From contig DDQG01000007.1 in the NCBI GenBank assembly GCA_002342585.1, positions 1 through 64,000 on the forward strand: DNA of 64,000 nucleotides. The letters are read 5' to 3'. Origin of the DNA: Prevotellaceae bacterium UBA2448 (lineage in GTDB: Bacteria > Bacteroidota > Bacteroidia > Bacteroidales > Bacteroidaceae). The notes beneath the pieces were generated by a model, which was not told the origin of the DNA, did not search any database, and was given only the letters and a program-made list of their open reading frames with translations. A program made the position numbers and the translations under genes. This document shows, piece by piece, positions 26,149 through 36,100 of this stretch (its first letter is position 1; each line of letters begins with the position of its first letter).

Positions 26149-28968
26149 ATGAAATTAAAAAGCCTCCTTCTCTCATGTGCTCTTATAGCATCTACAGGAA
26201 TATCAGCTCAGGTTCCAGCATGGCCTGAAACAAACACACTGACCAAACCCGGTGCTCGTTGGTGGTGGCTTGGTTCAGCCGTAGATGAAACCAATCTCCA
26301 GTCGCTCATGGCAGAATATGCAAATAAGGGTATTGGAACTCTCGAAATCACCCCAATCTATGGTGTACAATCAAAATATATGTCAGGAAAGCCTGCCAAC
26401 ATCACCTTCCTCACATCCAAATGGATGAATATGCTCAAGAAGGTAGAAGAACTCGGAAATGAACATGGAATCCAGATTGATATGAACATGGGAACAGGAT
26501 GGCCTTATGGTGGTCCGTCAGTTACTCTTGAAGAGGCTGCCGGCAAACTGGAATATAAAGAATCCGGTTATATAACCATTTCTGAAACTAATCCTACCAT
26601 AATCTTTGACGTAACACCACCCACAAGCAGTACATTAAACTGCGTAATGGCATACCCACGCACGAAAGGTGTAGACACAGTGGATGTAACAAGTTTTGTA
26701 ACAGGCAACACTCTTACATGGACACCCGAGGCTCAAGGACGCTGGCGTGTCATAGCAATTTACAATGGTCATACCAGACAAATGGTTAAACGTCCTGCGC
26801 CAGGAGGTGAAGGATACGTACTTGACCATCTTGACAAGACTGCTGTCGAAAATTATATAAAAGTATTCGAAGATGCCTTCAACAAAGCTGGCACTCCATA
26901 CCCAACCACGTTCTTTAACGACTCTTACGAGATATTCGGAGCCGACTGGTCACGCAATTTCTTTGAAGAGTTTGAAGCACGGCGCGGCTACAAACTGCAG
27001 AAACACATGCAGGAACTGCTCGGTCTTTCAGCAGACGCAAACACTCAGGTACGTTCCGACTATCGAGAAACGATGGCTGATATGTATATCGATAATTTCA
27101 TAAAACCATGGAACGAATTTGCACACCGCCACGGAGTAATCACCCGCAACCAATCGCATGGTTCCCCATCGAACCTTATCGACACATACGCATCGGTTGA
27201 CATTCCCGAGATAGAAGGTTACGGTCGTACTAAATCATTACTTGATATCAAAGGAATACGCAAAGACGAAGGTTTTTACAACGTAAACTCCAGCGATTTT
27301 GCCACACTGAAACTTGCTGCCTCAGCAGCTCATGTAACAGGAAAAAAACTTACCTCAAGCGAGACCTTTACATGGTTTACAGAACACTTCCGCACCTCTC
27401 TCTCGCAGATGAAACCAGAAATGGATCTTATGTTCCTTGCCGGTGTAAACCGCATGTTCTTCCACGGAACTACCTACTCTCCACAGTCCATCGCTTGGCC
27501 AGGATATAAATTCTATGCAAGCATCGACATGTCACCAACAAACAGCATTTGGGCAGATGCTGGTGAATTCATGACCTACGTAAACCGTTGTCAAAGTTTC
27601 CTGCAATGGGGAAATATTGACAACGACATCCTCGTATATTTCCCATGCTACAATTCATGGCATACTGCCGGAACCAACTGGTTGCGTCTATGCCCAATAG
27701 ATGAATTTCCTAATCAGTATAAAGCATTGGATCGAGTAGCAGACTCACTCGACGTATATGGCTATGGCAGCGACTACATTACTGACAAAATGATTCAGAA
27801 CCTCAGTTTCGAAGGAGGCTACATTGTGACAGAAGGCGGAGCAAGATACAAAGCACTACATGTACCAACAAAAAACTACATGCCAGAAGCTACAGCCGCA
27901 AAGTTGGAAACTCTCAAAAATCAAGGAGCTAAAATTATAGAGACAACACGCGACGAAGCAACTATCAATGCAGCATGCGCTCCTGAACCGATGCGCCGTC
28001 AGTTAGGTCTGCGTTTCATACGTCGTTCTAATCCTACTGGCTACCATTACTTCATCAGCAATTTATCAGAAAATGATATTGCAGACTATACAGCTCTATC
28101 TGTAAACTTCAAGTCTGCAGCAATCTTCAACCCACTTGATGGCAGCATCCGTCAGGCACTCGTTAACGACGAAGGCAAGGTGTATATCAACTTGCACTCA
28201 GGAGAATCAATGATTCTGCAAACATACGACACCGATATTTCAAGCAGTGAATTGCCTGTCGATAACGAAGAAACAGACTTCACAGTTACTGACATCCCAC
28301 TTAAAGGCAGCTGGACACTTGCATTTAACAATGCCCTTTTGGCAGACGGCACAACATTCACCAACAGCTATGTTCTCGACAATCTTAAAACATGGGAAGG
28401 TATCGATGCCAACACAGCCCAGCTTATGGGTACAGGTTCGTACGAGACAACCATAACACTTACAGAGGACCAAATTAAAACTGCCTACAGATTCGAAATT
28501 GACCTTGGTGATGTTCGTGAATCAGCCAAAGTATTTATAAACGATGAGTGCATCGGTACCGCATGGAGCGTACCTTTCCGACTCGACTGCAACAAGACAC
28601 TCAAAGCAGGCTCAAACACGATCCGCATCGAAGTAACCAACCTGCCTGCAAACCGCATCCGCCAATTGGACAAAAACGGCACAGTATGGAGAATCTTCGA
28701 TGACATCAACTTCAGTGTCATCTCAAGTGCAGAGGGTACGACCAAAGACTCCTTCGCCTCATGGAACCTCGTTCCGTCCGGATTAAACTCCACAGTAACA
28801 CTCCGTGCATTAAGTTCCGTTTCCACAAGCATCGGTAACATCGTACCGCAAAGTGACTCCAACGCCACAGAAGAGAAATGGTACACCCTCCAAGGCATCC
28901 GAATTGAGCACCCTACCACCCCAGGTATCTACATAAATGGAGCAGGACAGAAAGTTATTATCAGATAA
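26149..28968 (+). CDS. GH106-type alpha-L-rhamnosidase, secreted
   Basis: 939 residues with a signal peptide (1-20, ending ISA). The start of the mature protein carries the RWWWLGSAVDETNL signature of GH106 rhamnosidases, followed by a TIM-barrel with GTGWPYGGP and NQSHGSP segments. A jelly-roll galactose-binding-like domain is present near residues 760-850 (RFEIDLGDVRESAKVFIN). The last ~35 residues (WYTLQGIRIEHP, PGIYINGAGQK) look like a type IX secretion-like sorting tail, suggesting surface display. It should release rhamnose from rhamnogalacturonan or RG-II side chains. The RsbU-like phosphatase gene starts 8 bases downstream. Confidence 0.85.
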   Translation: MKLKSLLLSCALIASTGISAQVPAWPETNTLTKPGARWWWLGSAVDETNLQSLMAEYANKGIGTLEITPIYGVQSKYMSGKPANITFLTSKWMNMLKKVEELGNEHGIQIDMNMGTGWPYGGPSVTLEEAAGKLEYKESGYITISETNPTIIFDVTPPTSSTLNCVMAYPRTKGVDTVDVTSFVTGNTLTWTPEAQGRWRVIAIYNGHTRQMVKRPAPGGEGYVLDHLDKTAVENYIKVFEDAFNKAGTPYPTTFFNDSYEIFGADWSRNFFEEFEARRGYKLQKHMQELLGLSADANTQVRSDYRETMADMYIDNFIKPWNEFAHRHGVITRNQSHGSPSNLIDTYASVDIPEIEGYGRTKSLLDIKGIRKDEGFYNVNSSDFATLKLAASAAHVTGKKLTSSETFTWFTEHFRTSLSQMKPEMDLMFLAGVNRMFFHGTTYSPQSIAWPGYKFYASIDMSPTNSIWADAGEFMTYVNRCQSFLQWGNIDNDILVYFPCYNSWHTAGTNWLRLCPIDEFPNQYKALDRVADSLDVYGYGSDYITDKMIQNLSFEGGYIVTEGGARYKALHVPTKNYMPEATAAKLETLKNQGAKIIETTRDEATINAACAPEPMRRQLGLRFIRRSNPTGYHYFISNLSENDIADYTALSVNFKSAAIFNPLDGSIRQALVNDEGKVYINLHSGESMILQTYDTDISSSELPVDNEETDFTVTDIPLKGSWTLAFNNALLADGTTFTNSYVLDNLKTWEGIDANTAQLMGTGSYETTITLTEDQIKTAYRFEIDLGDVRESAKVFINDECIGTAWSVPFRLDCNKTLKAGSNTIRIEVTNLPANRIRQLDKNGTVWRIFDDINFSVISSAEGTTKDSFASWNLVPSGLNSTVTLRALSSVSTSIGNIVPQSDSNATEEKWYTLQGIRIEHPTTPGIYINGAGQKVIIR

Positions 28969-28976
28969 TTTATAAG

Positions 28977-31166
28977 ATGGGAATCACCCAGAAAACTTGG
29001 AAGGAACAACTGGGGAACTCTGGTACCAGTTTGACAGTCATCATCTCTGCAGTATTATTATTGGAGTTGATGATGGGAGTCATGTTCTATTCCGCACAGA
29101 ACTTTATACAAAAGACCATGGAACGGATGGTAGGCGTTGAGATGAACTCCATCTATCTTCGTATCCGCAACAAACTATCCGATGTCGAAGTGACTATAGA
29201 TAATATGTCATGGGTTGTCAGTGAAGGTCTGGATGAGCCAAGTTGGATGTTTGACATAACACGGAGAATGGTTAAGAACAATCCAATTGTCTGGGGTTGT
29301 GGCGTTGCTTTTGTACCGGACTACTATCCGAAATGGGGTACGTTTTTTGAGCCATATGCTGTACGCAGGGATCAGGACTCCATAATGTCAATGCAAATAG
29401 GACATTACAAAATCGACCATACAAAAAAAGAATATTTTCGCATACCTGTTTCACAAGGGAAATCACATTGGAGCGAGCCGTACATAGATCTTGTTGGCGC
29501 TAAATCAGTCATAACAACCTATAGTACTCCTATACACAACAGTTCAAACCATATTGTAGGAGTTGTATTTGCTGATATCACAACAGATTTGCTGAAGAAC
29601 ATTATGGAAGAGGAGAGAATCTATAAATCTACTCAGCGTATTCTGGTAACAGGAAAATGCAACATATTGGCAGGTAACGATACTCCTTTATTCAGGGATA
29701 TACTTGAACGACTGAAAAAAGACCACGATAAAACCGAATATTTTGCAATAAGGGATAAAGACGGCAGGAAACACCACGTGTTCTACACCGACGTTGGCGG
29801 AAAAACAGACTGGTTGCTCATAAATATTCTGGATGACAGTGAGGTATTCGGCAGATTACGAATAATGCGTATGATGCTGATGCTTCCTGTGGTAATCGGT
29901 CTGCTCTTTGCATGGCTCATCGTATGGCGTAGTTCAAACAATTTGAAACGTCTGAATGAGGTTAATGCCGAAAAAGAGCGCATAGACAGCGAGTTGCAAG
30001 TTGCAAGTCACATACAGCAAAGCATGTTGCCTCATAGAGAGTTGAACACTAAAAACTTTGAGCTAAAAGGGTTTTTGAAACCGGCCCGTGAGGTTGGCGG
30101 TGATTTATACGACTACTTCATACGTGATGGAAAGTTGTATTTCTGTATTGGTGATGTCAGCGGGAAAGGGGCTCCTTCTGCAATACTTATGGCAGTCATC
30201 CATACATTGTTCCGTTCAGTATCAACACATGAGAGTAATCCAGCCCGCATTATGCAGTCCATCAATCTTTTCGCCTGTCAGGAAAACGACTCTAACATGT
30301 TTGTAACAATGTTTATCGGTGTGCTTGATTTGCCAACAGGACACATGCGTTATTGCGATGCTGGACATGACGCACCATTTATCATTTCCAATACATCAAC
30401 ACATGCTGACACGCCCGCAGATGGTCAGTGGTCAATGATTAATGTCAACCCCAATCTTCCCATTGGTGTGTTTGATGACACAAAATATAAAGTTCAGGAA
30501 ACAACATTGCAACCATATAGTACCCTTTTCCTTTATACAGACGGATTAACAGAGGCAAAAAACGCGAACCGCAAGCAGTTTGGTTTGAAGCGAATAGAGG
30601 ATGTACTTACTACCTGCACCAATAATGAACCAAAGGAGATTATTGAGAAAATAGTTAAAACTATAGATAATTTTGTAAAGGATGCCAAACAGAGTGACGA
30701 CTTAACTATGTTGGCTATCAAATATACTCCTGTACAGTTTGAAAGTACTTGGACCGATACATTAACCATAAAAAATGATGTGCATGAAGTAAAGCGTTTC
30801 AGCAACTTCATAAAAACGGCAACCGAAAACCTTAACATTGACACATCACTGGCTCGCCAGTTGCGTCTGGCAGTAGAGGAAGCTGTGGTCAACGTGATAG
30901 ACTATGCATATCCGATAGATACCAAAGGTAACATTACTATTAACATGATGTTTGACGGCAATAGTCTTCGTTTCCAGATTATTGACTCAGGTGCAGCATT
31001 TGATCCTACTACGATACAGAAATCTGACACAACGCTCTCTGCAGAAGACCGCCAGATTGGCGGACTTGGCATTTTGCTGGTTCGGGAACTTATGGACAGT
31101 ATCAACTATGAACGAACAGACGGAAAGAATATATTGACACTTATAAAGAATATAACAAATAATTAA
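28977..31166 (+). CDS. RsbU-type sensor: Cache-like domain, PP2C phosphatase and HATPase
   Basis: 729 residues. A first membrane helix (about 18-40), a periplasmic double-Cache-like sensor domain (to about 290) and a second helix (about 296-316) precede a short linker. The SpoIIE/PP2C phosphatase domain has the metal-binding motifs VGGDLYD, GDVSGKG, LYTDGLTEA and DDLTMLAI. The C-terminal RsbW/SpoIIAB-like ATPase domain (about 590-729) has the N-box EEAVVNVIDYAYP, DSGAAFDP and GGLGILLVRELMD. It combines an RsbU-like phosphatase and an anti-sigma-type kinase in one chain. The STAS protein encoded 16 bases downstream is the obvious substrate. No sigma factor is adjacent. Confidence 0.9.
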   Translation: MGITQKTWKEQLGNSGTSLTVIISAVLLLELMMGVMFYSAQNFIQKTMERMVGVEMNSIYLRIRNKLSDVEVTIDNMSWVVSEGLDEPSWMFDITRRMVKNNPIVWGCGVAFVPDYYPKWGTFFEPYAVRRDQDSIMSMQIGHYKIDHTKKEYFRIPVSQGKSHWSEPYIDLVGAKSVITTYSTPIHNSSNHIVGVVFADITTDLLKNIMEEERIYKSTQRILVTGKCNILAGNDTPLFRDILERLKKDHDKTEYFAIRDKDGRKHHVFYTDVGGKTDWLLINILDDSEVFGRLRIMRMMLMLPVVIGLLFAWLIVWRSSNNLKRLNEVNAEKERIDSELQVASHIQQSMLPHRELNTKNFELKGFLKPAREVGGDLYDYFIRDGKLYFCIGDVSGKGAPSAILMAVIHTLFRSVSTHESNPARIMQSINLFACQENDSNMFVTMFIGVLDLPTGHMRYCDAGHDAPFIISNTSTHADTPADGQWSMINVNPNLPIGVFDDTKYKVQETTLQPYSTLFLYTDGLTEAKNANRKQFGLKRIEDVLTTCTNNEPKEIIEKIVKTIDNFVKDAKQSDDLTMLAIKYTPVQFESTWTDTLTIKNDVHEVKRFSNFIKTATENLNIDTSLARQLRLAVEEAVVNVIDYAYPIDTKGNITINMMFDGNSLRFQIIDSGAAFDPTTIQKSDTTLSAEDRQIGGLGILLVRELMDSINYERTDGKNILTLIKNITNN

Positions 31167-31182
31167 TTAAATCATAATAGTC

Positions 31183-31485
31183 ATGAATGCAAAATTTGAA
31201 GAAATCGATGGCAAGTATATTGCTACATTACAAGGAGAAATGGACACAGCTGCTGCTGTAGAGGCTGAGGAAATTTTGAAACCATTATATACCAGCAATG
31301 GCAAGGATGTTATTATCGATTGCAAAGACTTAGAATATATCGCTTCCAGTGGATTACGTATTTTACTTGGCATATTGAAAGGTGCTAAATCTTCTGGTAG
31401 TAAAGTTACATTACGTGACGTAAACGAAGATATCAAGACGGTATTTAAACTAACAGGATTCATTAGCATCTTCGAATTCGAATAA
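31183..31485 (+). CDS. STAS domain anti-anti-sigma factor-like protein
   Basis: 100 residues forming a single STAS domain like RsbV/SpoIIAA. The phosphorylatable serine region is YIASSGLRILLG (S55/S56), preceded by VIIDCKDLEYI. It should be phosphorylated by the HATPase domain and dephosphorylated by the PP2C domain of the protein encoded 16 bases upstream, making a partner switch. What it binds (an anti-sigma protein, an enzyme or a transporter) is not shown by the sequence. A decayed, apparently gene-free stretch follows. Confidence 0.92.
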   Translation: MNAKFEEIDGKYIATLQGEMDTAAAVEAEEILKPLYTSNGKDVIIDCKDLEYIASSGLRILLGILKGAKSSGSKVTLRDVNEDIKTVFKLTGFISIFEFE

Positions 31486-31499
31486 GCACATAACAACAT

Positions 31500-31800
31500 A
31501 AAAGAGTGGACAAGGAATTAAGAGAACATATTATAGCGATGTTTGCCCATTGCCATCGCCCTTGGTGCACTCATAGGTAAAAGTGCATACCAACTTGAAG
31601 TTATCAAGGATTTAACTCCAGAATCGCTTGAAGAAGGAAAAAAATAAGTATTCACAACTTAACAAGTATCGGTGCCGATGCCATGTGTAAAACTGATGAC
31701 ATGATACTCAACATCATGACGCCGAAGGATAATCCTCCAAAATAATCGAGTGAACATCCATTACAAAATGTAATTTACATACCTTGAAAAAAACTTTTTA
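31500..31800 (+). pseudogene. Decayed coding remnants between the STAS and symporter genes
   Basis: This 330-base gap has no intact gene. Short coding-like pieces are visible in different frames: a GTG-started piece from 31506 (VDKELREHIIAMFA), then LPIAIALGALIGKSAYQL and a charged tail to a stop at 31647. A third piece, SIGADAMCKTDDMILNIM, ends at a stop near 31744. The pieces look like frameshifted ends of one or two former genes, the second with a membrane-like stretch. I cannot identify the parent family. No promoter of the TAnnTTTG type is evident before the symporter. Confidence 0.4.
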
Positions 31801-31814
31801 ATAACTAATACGAT

Positions 31815-33170
31815 ATGAGTTCTTTTTCATCAAAGATCGGAGTTTTGTTAGCTGCAGCTGGTAGCGCAGTCGGATTGGGTAGTATCTGGAAATTCCCATA
31901 TGTAGTAGGTGAGAACGGCGGTGGTGCGTTCATCATACTATATGTAGTTTGTTCATTGGTATTCGGTCTGCCTTTGGTAATGAACGATTTCCTGATAGGA
32001 AAGCTGTCAGGCAAGAGTGCCTACGGAGCCTTCCGCACCCTATCTGGTAATAACCGATGGCAATGGCTATCATGTTTAATGATTATTACAGTAACACTGC
32101 TCACTAGTTTCTACTTCGTAGTGACCGGATGGTGTTTCTACTACATGGTCGAAGCTGCAATGAACACTTTTGCAGGCATGGATGCAGAAGCACTGACAAA
32201 TTTCTTCCATACTTTTGAACACCAGCCTACAACGATGATAATCTATGCCTTCATTGCAATATTTCTGACAGCAGCAGTATTGTGGTTTGACGTCAATAAA
32301 GGTATAGAACGTTTGAGCAAGATACTGATGCCTATGTTATTCCTGATGTTGATAGCAATGGCTTTCCATATGGCATTCCTTGACGGCGGTACTAAGGGGT
32401 TGCGGTTTTTGTTTGAACCAGACTTATCGAAACTTACACCCAAGGTAATCCTTGAGGCTATAGGATTGAGTTTCTTTACATTGTCTATAGGATTAGGTAT
32501 TCTTATCACTTATGGAGGCTATATGCCAAAGGAACAGGATGAGTCAATGCTTTCTCAAGAGAAAAATGTGGTAAGTACGTCGGTACAGATGATAGTTCTG
32601 GTTCTATTCGTATCGTTATTAGCAGGCATGATCGTATTCCCTGCGGTGTTCGCATATGGGTTTAGCCCGGCAGAGGGACCTCAATTGACATTTGTCACGC
32701 TGCCCAATGTGTTCCAGCATATGTTCAGCCCTACCCTGACCAGCGTCTCGTTTTTTGCACTGATGTGTGTGGCAGCCATCACCTCAACCATCTCACTGAT
32801 GGAGGTAATGGTGGCATTTATATGTGAAGCATCAGGGAAGACCAAGCAACCACTCAACAGACATCAAAGTGTGACTATTGTAGGCGTGATACAATTGATT
32901 ACCAATTCACTATGCATTCTGTCAATGACAGGTAGTGTCAGTTGGCTTACGATAATGGACAAGAATTTGTTTGACGCAGCCAATAACCTGACCACCAACA
33001 TTCTGATTCCTATTGGTGCAATGGGCACTTCCCTGTTCACGGGATGGTTCGTTCCCAAGGCAAGGTATCAAAGTTCACCACTGGTATCATTCATATATCT
33101 GATGATGCTGCGATGGATAGTTCCTATCGTCATTCTTATTATATTCCTTGAATCAATGAATGTATTTTAG
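31815..33170 (+). CDS. Neurotransmitter:sodium symporter (NSS) family transporter
   Basis: 451 residues and about eleven membrane helices, LeuT fold. The first helix carries the hallmark SAVGLGSIWKFPY with the unwound sodium and substrate-binding region, followed by ENGGGAFIILY. Family members import amino acids or related amines with sodium. It ends 28 bases before the NRPS start on the same strand, so the two are probably co-transcribed. Supplying an NRPS building block or reimporting a product is possible but is inference. Substrate unknown. Confidence 0.92.
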   Translation: MSSFSSKIGVLLAAAGSAVGLGSIWKFPYVVGENGGGAFIILYVVCSLVFGLPLVMNDFLIGKLSGKSAYGAFRTLSGNNRWQWLSCLMIITVTLLTSFYFVVTGWCFYYMVEAAMNTFAGMDAEALTNFFHTFEHQPTTMIIYAFIAIFLTAAVLWFDVNKGIERLSKILMPMLFLMLIAMAFHMAFLDGGTKGLRFLFEPDLSKLTPKVILEAIGLSFFTLSIGLGILITYGGYMPKEQDESMLSQEKNVVSTSVQMIVLVLFVSLLAGMIVFPAVFAYGFSPAEGPQLTFVTLPNVFQHMFSPTLTSVSFFALMCVAAITSTISLMEVMVAFICEASGKTKQPLNRHQSVTIVGVIQLITNSLCILSMTGSVSWLTIMDKNLFDAANNLTTNILIPIGAMGTSLFTGWFVPKARYQSSPLVSFIYLMMLRWIVPIVILIIFLESMNVF

Positions 33171-33198
33171 TACACCAACGAAAATTAAATAAAAAAAT

Positions 33199-36100
33199 AT
33201 GAAAAATACAGCACCATTATCAAAAACACAGTATGGCATATATGTAGAGTGCGTCCAGCACTTAGGAGAATACTGTTATAATATAACCTATTTATATACG
33301 CTTGATGGCAGTTTGGATGAAGAAAAGCTTAAAGAAGCGATAGAGTCTGTTGTAGCCGCACATCCTACGTTGTTTACACGCATTGAACTGAACGAACAAG
33401 GCGAACCAATGCAAAGCATCGATGACAGTGAGACGTTCTCTCTGGAGGTGGAGCACATCAACGATATAGAAGAGGAAAAGAAGGGGATGGTGAAAGCATT
33501 TGACATATTTAACGACAGGCTGTTCCGCATTCGTCTTCTGAAGGACAGCAAGTGTCTTTATCTCCTTGTTGATATTCACCATATCATCGGCGACGGCACG
33601 ACAATGAAGGTAATACTCAACGACATTGATGTTGCCTATAGTGGCAAGACTTTAGAGGCAGAGGGCAAGACCCAGGCAGACGTTGTACGTGAGGAAGCTG
33701 AAATGCGTCAGTCGCCAGCCTTTGAGGAAGACAAACAGTGGTATGCCCAGAACTTCGACTGCAGCGATACCTTTAGCCAGCTAATACCCGACTTGGAAGG
33801 AACGGAGTCGGAAATAGGCGCTTTTAAGCGAAAAATGAGTGTTAGGCTTGAGGATATTGATGCCTTCTGCAAGACACATGGCGTTTTCAAAAGCACTTTC
33901 TTTACCGGCGCATATAGCTATCTGTTGACAAAATACAACAACGACCAAGAGGTACTGTTCAATACAGTATATAGCGGTCGTGCGGACAAACAACTGGCAC
34001 GTACTGTTGCCATGTTGGTAAAGACAGTACCAGTATATGCAAAATTCAACGATGATACTACGGTGCTCGATTTTCTGAAGTCAGGAGAGGAGCAGATGAA
34101 GGGGTGTCGGGAACATGAAACCTATTCATATGTCGATGTGGTAAGTGATCTGAAGTTGCAAGTTGATTCATTCTTCGCTTGGCACGGAACGGTATGGGAC
34201 AATGTTGAGATAGGCGGCAGTCCGACAACTGCTGTCAAATTAGATCACACGACGTTGGAAGTGCCACTGTATGTGAATGCAGCCATCGTTGACGGGCATT
34301 GCTATGTGAATGCAGAGTACAAGACCGATGTCTATTCCGAGCAGATGATAAGTCAATTTTTAGAGAGCTATGAAGCTGTGGTGGAGAGTTTTCTCAAGGA
34401 GGAATACCTGCGTGATATCAATATAGCTACAAAGTCACAGGTGGAACTGCTCGACAGTTTCAACCAGACTGATTTACCATACGATGACACTCAGACAATT
34501 GTTTCTCTGTTTTGTCAGCAGGCAAAGGCAACACCCGATAATATTGCTGTTGCCTTCAAAGATAAGAAATACACCTATAAGCAGGTGGACGAGATATCCG
34601 ACAGGATTGCAGGATATATAAGTTCAAGGTCCAAGGTTCAAGGTTCAAGTGAGGAGCCTGTTGTTTCTATCCTAATTCCTCGTAGCGAGTGGATGGCTAT
34701 TGCTTCTTTGGGTGTTCTGAAGGCCGGATGTGCTTACCAGCCACTTGATCCAAGCTATCCGAAGGAGCGCCTGAACTTCATGATGCAGGATGCTTCGGCA
34801 AAGTTGCTTATAGCAGACGAGGAACTGCGAGGTGTTGTAGATGAATATCAGGGTGAGGTTCTTTTGACAAAGGATATCGAGAAACTTCCTGCCCTTACAG
34901 AAGAAGGCAAATCTCAATTGTCAATTGTCAATTGTCAATTAAAGCCCGACAGGCTTTTCATACTGCTCTACACCTCAGGTTCTACGGGTGTGCCAAAGGG
35001 TTGTCAGTTGGAGCATGGTAACCTCGTAAGTTTCTGCCATTGGTATCAGCGTTACTACGACCTCAAGCCTGAGCATAATGTGGCTGCATATGCCAGCTAT
35101 GGTTTCGATGCCTGCATGATGGATATGTATCCAGCACTGACTTGCGGCGCTTCGGTATATATTATTCCAGAGGAACTGCGTTTGGACCTTATCGCTCTGA
35201 ACGAATACTTTGAGCAAAACAACATCACGCATTCGTTCATGACGACTCAGGTGGGTTATCAGTTTGCAACCAGCATAGAGAATCATTCGTTAAAGCATCT
35301 CTCTGTTGGTGGTGAGAAACTGGCTACTTTGACTCCGCCAACGGATTATCGGTTCCATAATGCCTACGGACCAACGGAGTGTACTATCTTCACTACGACA
35401 TATCCTGTTGACAAGAAACAGAAAGAGATACCTATCGGCAAGCCGACCGACAATACACATCTATACATTGTAGATTCACATGGTCATCGTATGCCTGTAG
35501 GTGCTGCAGGAGAATTATGGATTAGCGGTCCGCAGGTGGGTCGTGGTTATCTGAACCGTCCGGAAAAGACAGCAGAGGTGTATATCAAGAATCCATTCTC
35601 TGATGATGAAAAACATTCCAATGTTTATCGTTCCGGCGACATAGTGCGCTATCTACCTGACGGCAATATTCAGTTTGTGGGCCGTCGTGACGGACAGGTG
35701 AAAATTCGCGGTTTCCGCATAGAACTGAAAGAGGTTGAGGCCGTCATTCGCGAGTTCCCTGGTATCAAGGATGCTACCGTGCAAGCTTTCGACGAAGAAG
35801 GTGGCGGAAAGTTTATTGCTGCATACATCGTTGGTGATCAGGAGATAGATATTGAGGCACTGAACAATTTCATCCTCGACCAAAAGCCACCATACATGGT
35901 GCCTGCCGTAACTATGCAGATAGAGGCTATTCCGCTGAACCAGAATCAGAAGGTGAACAAGAAGGCTCTTCCGAAACCGGAGAAGAAGTCAGATGGAAGA
36001 AATCAGATGGAAGAGTCTGCGGCTCCTCTCAATGTATTGGAACAGGAAATTCATAGCATCATTGCAGAGATTATCAATACCGAGGACTTTGGTGTGACTA

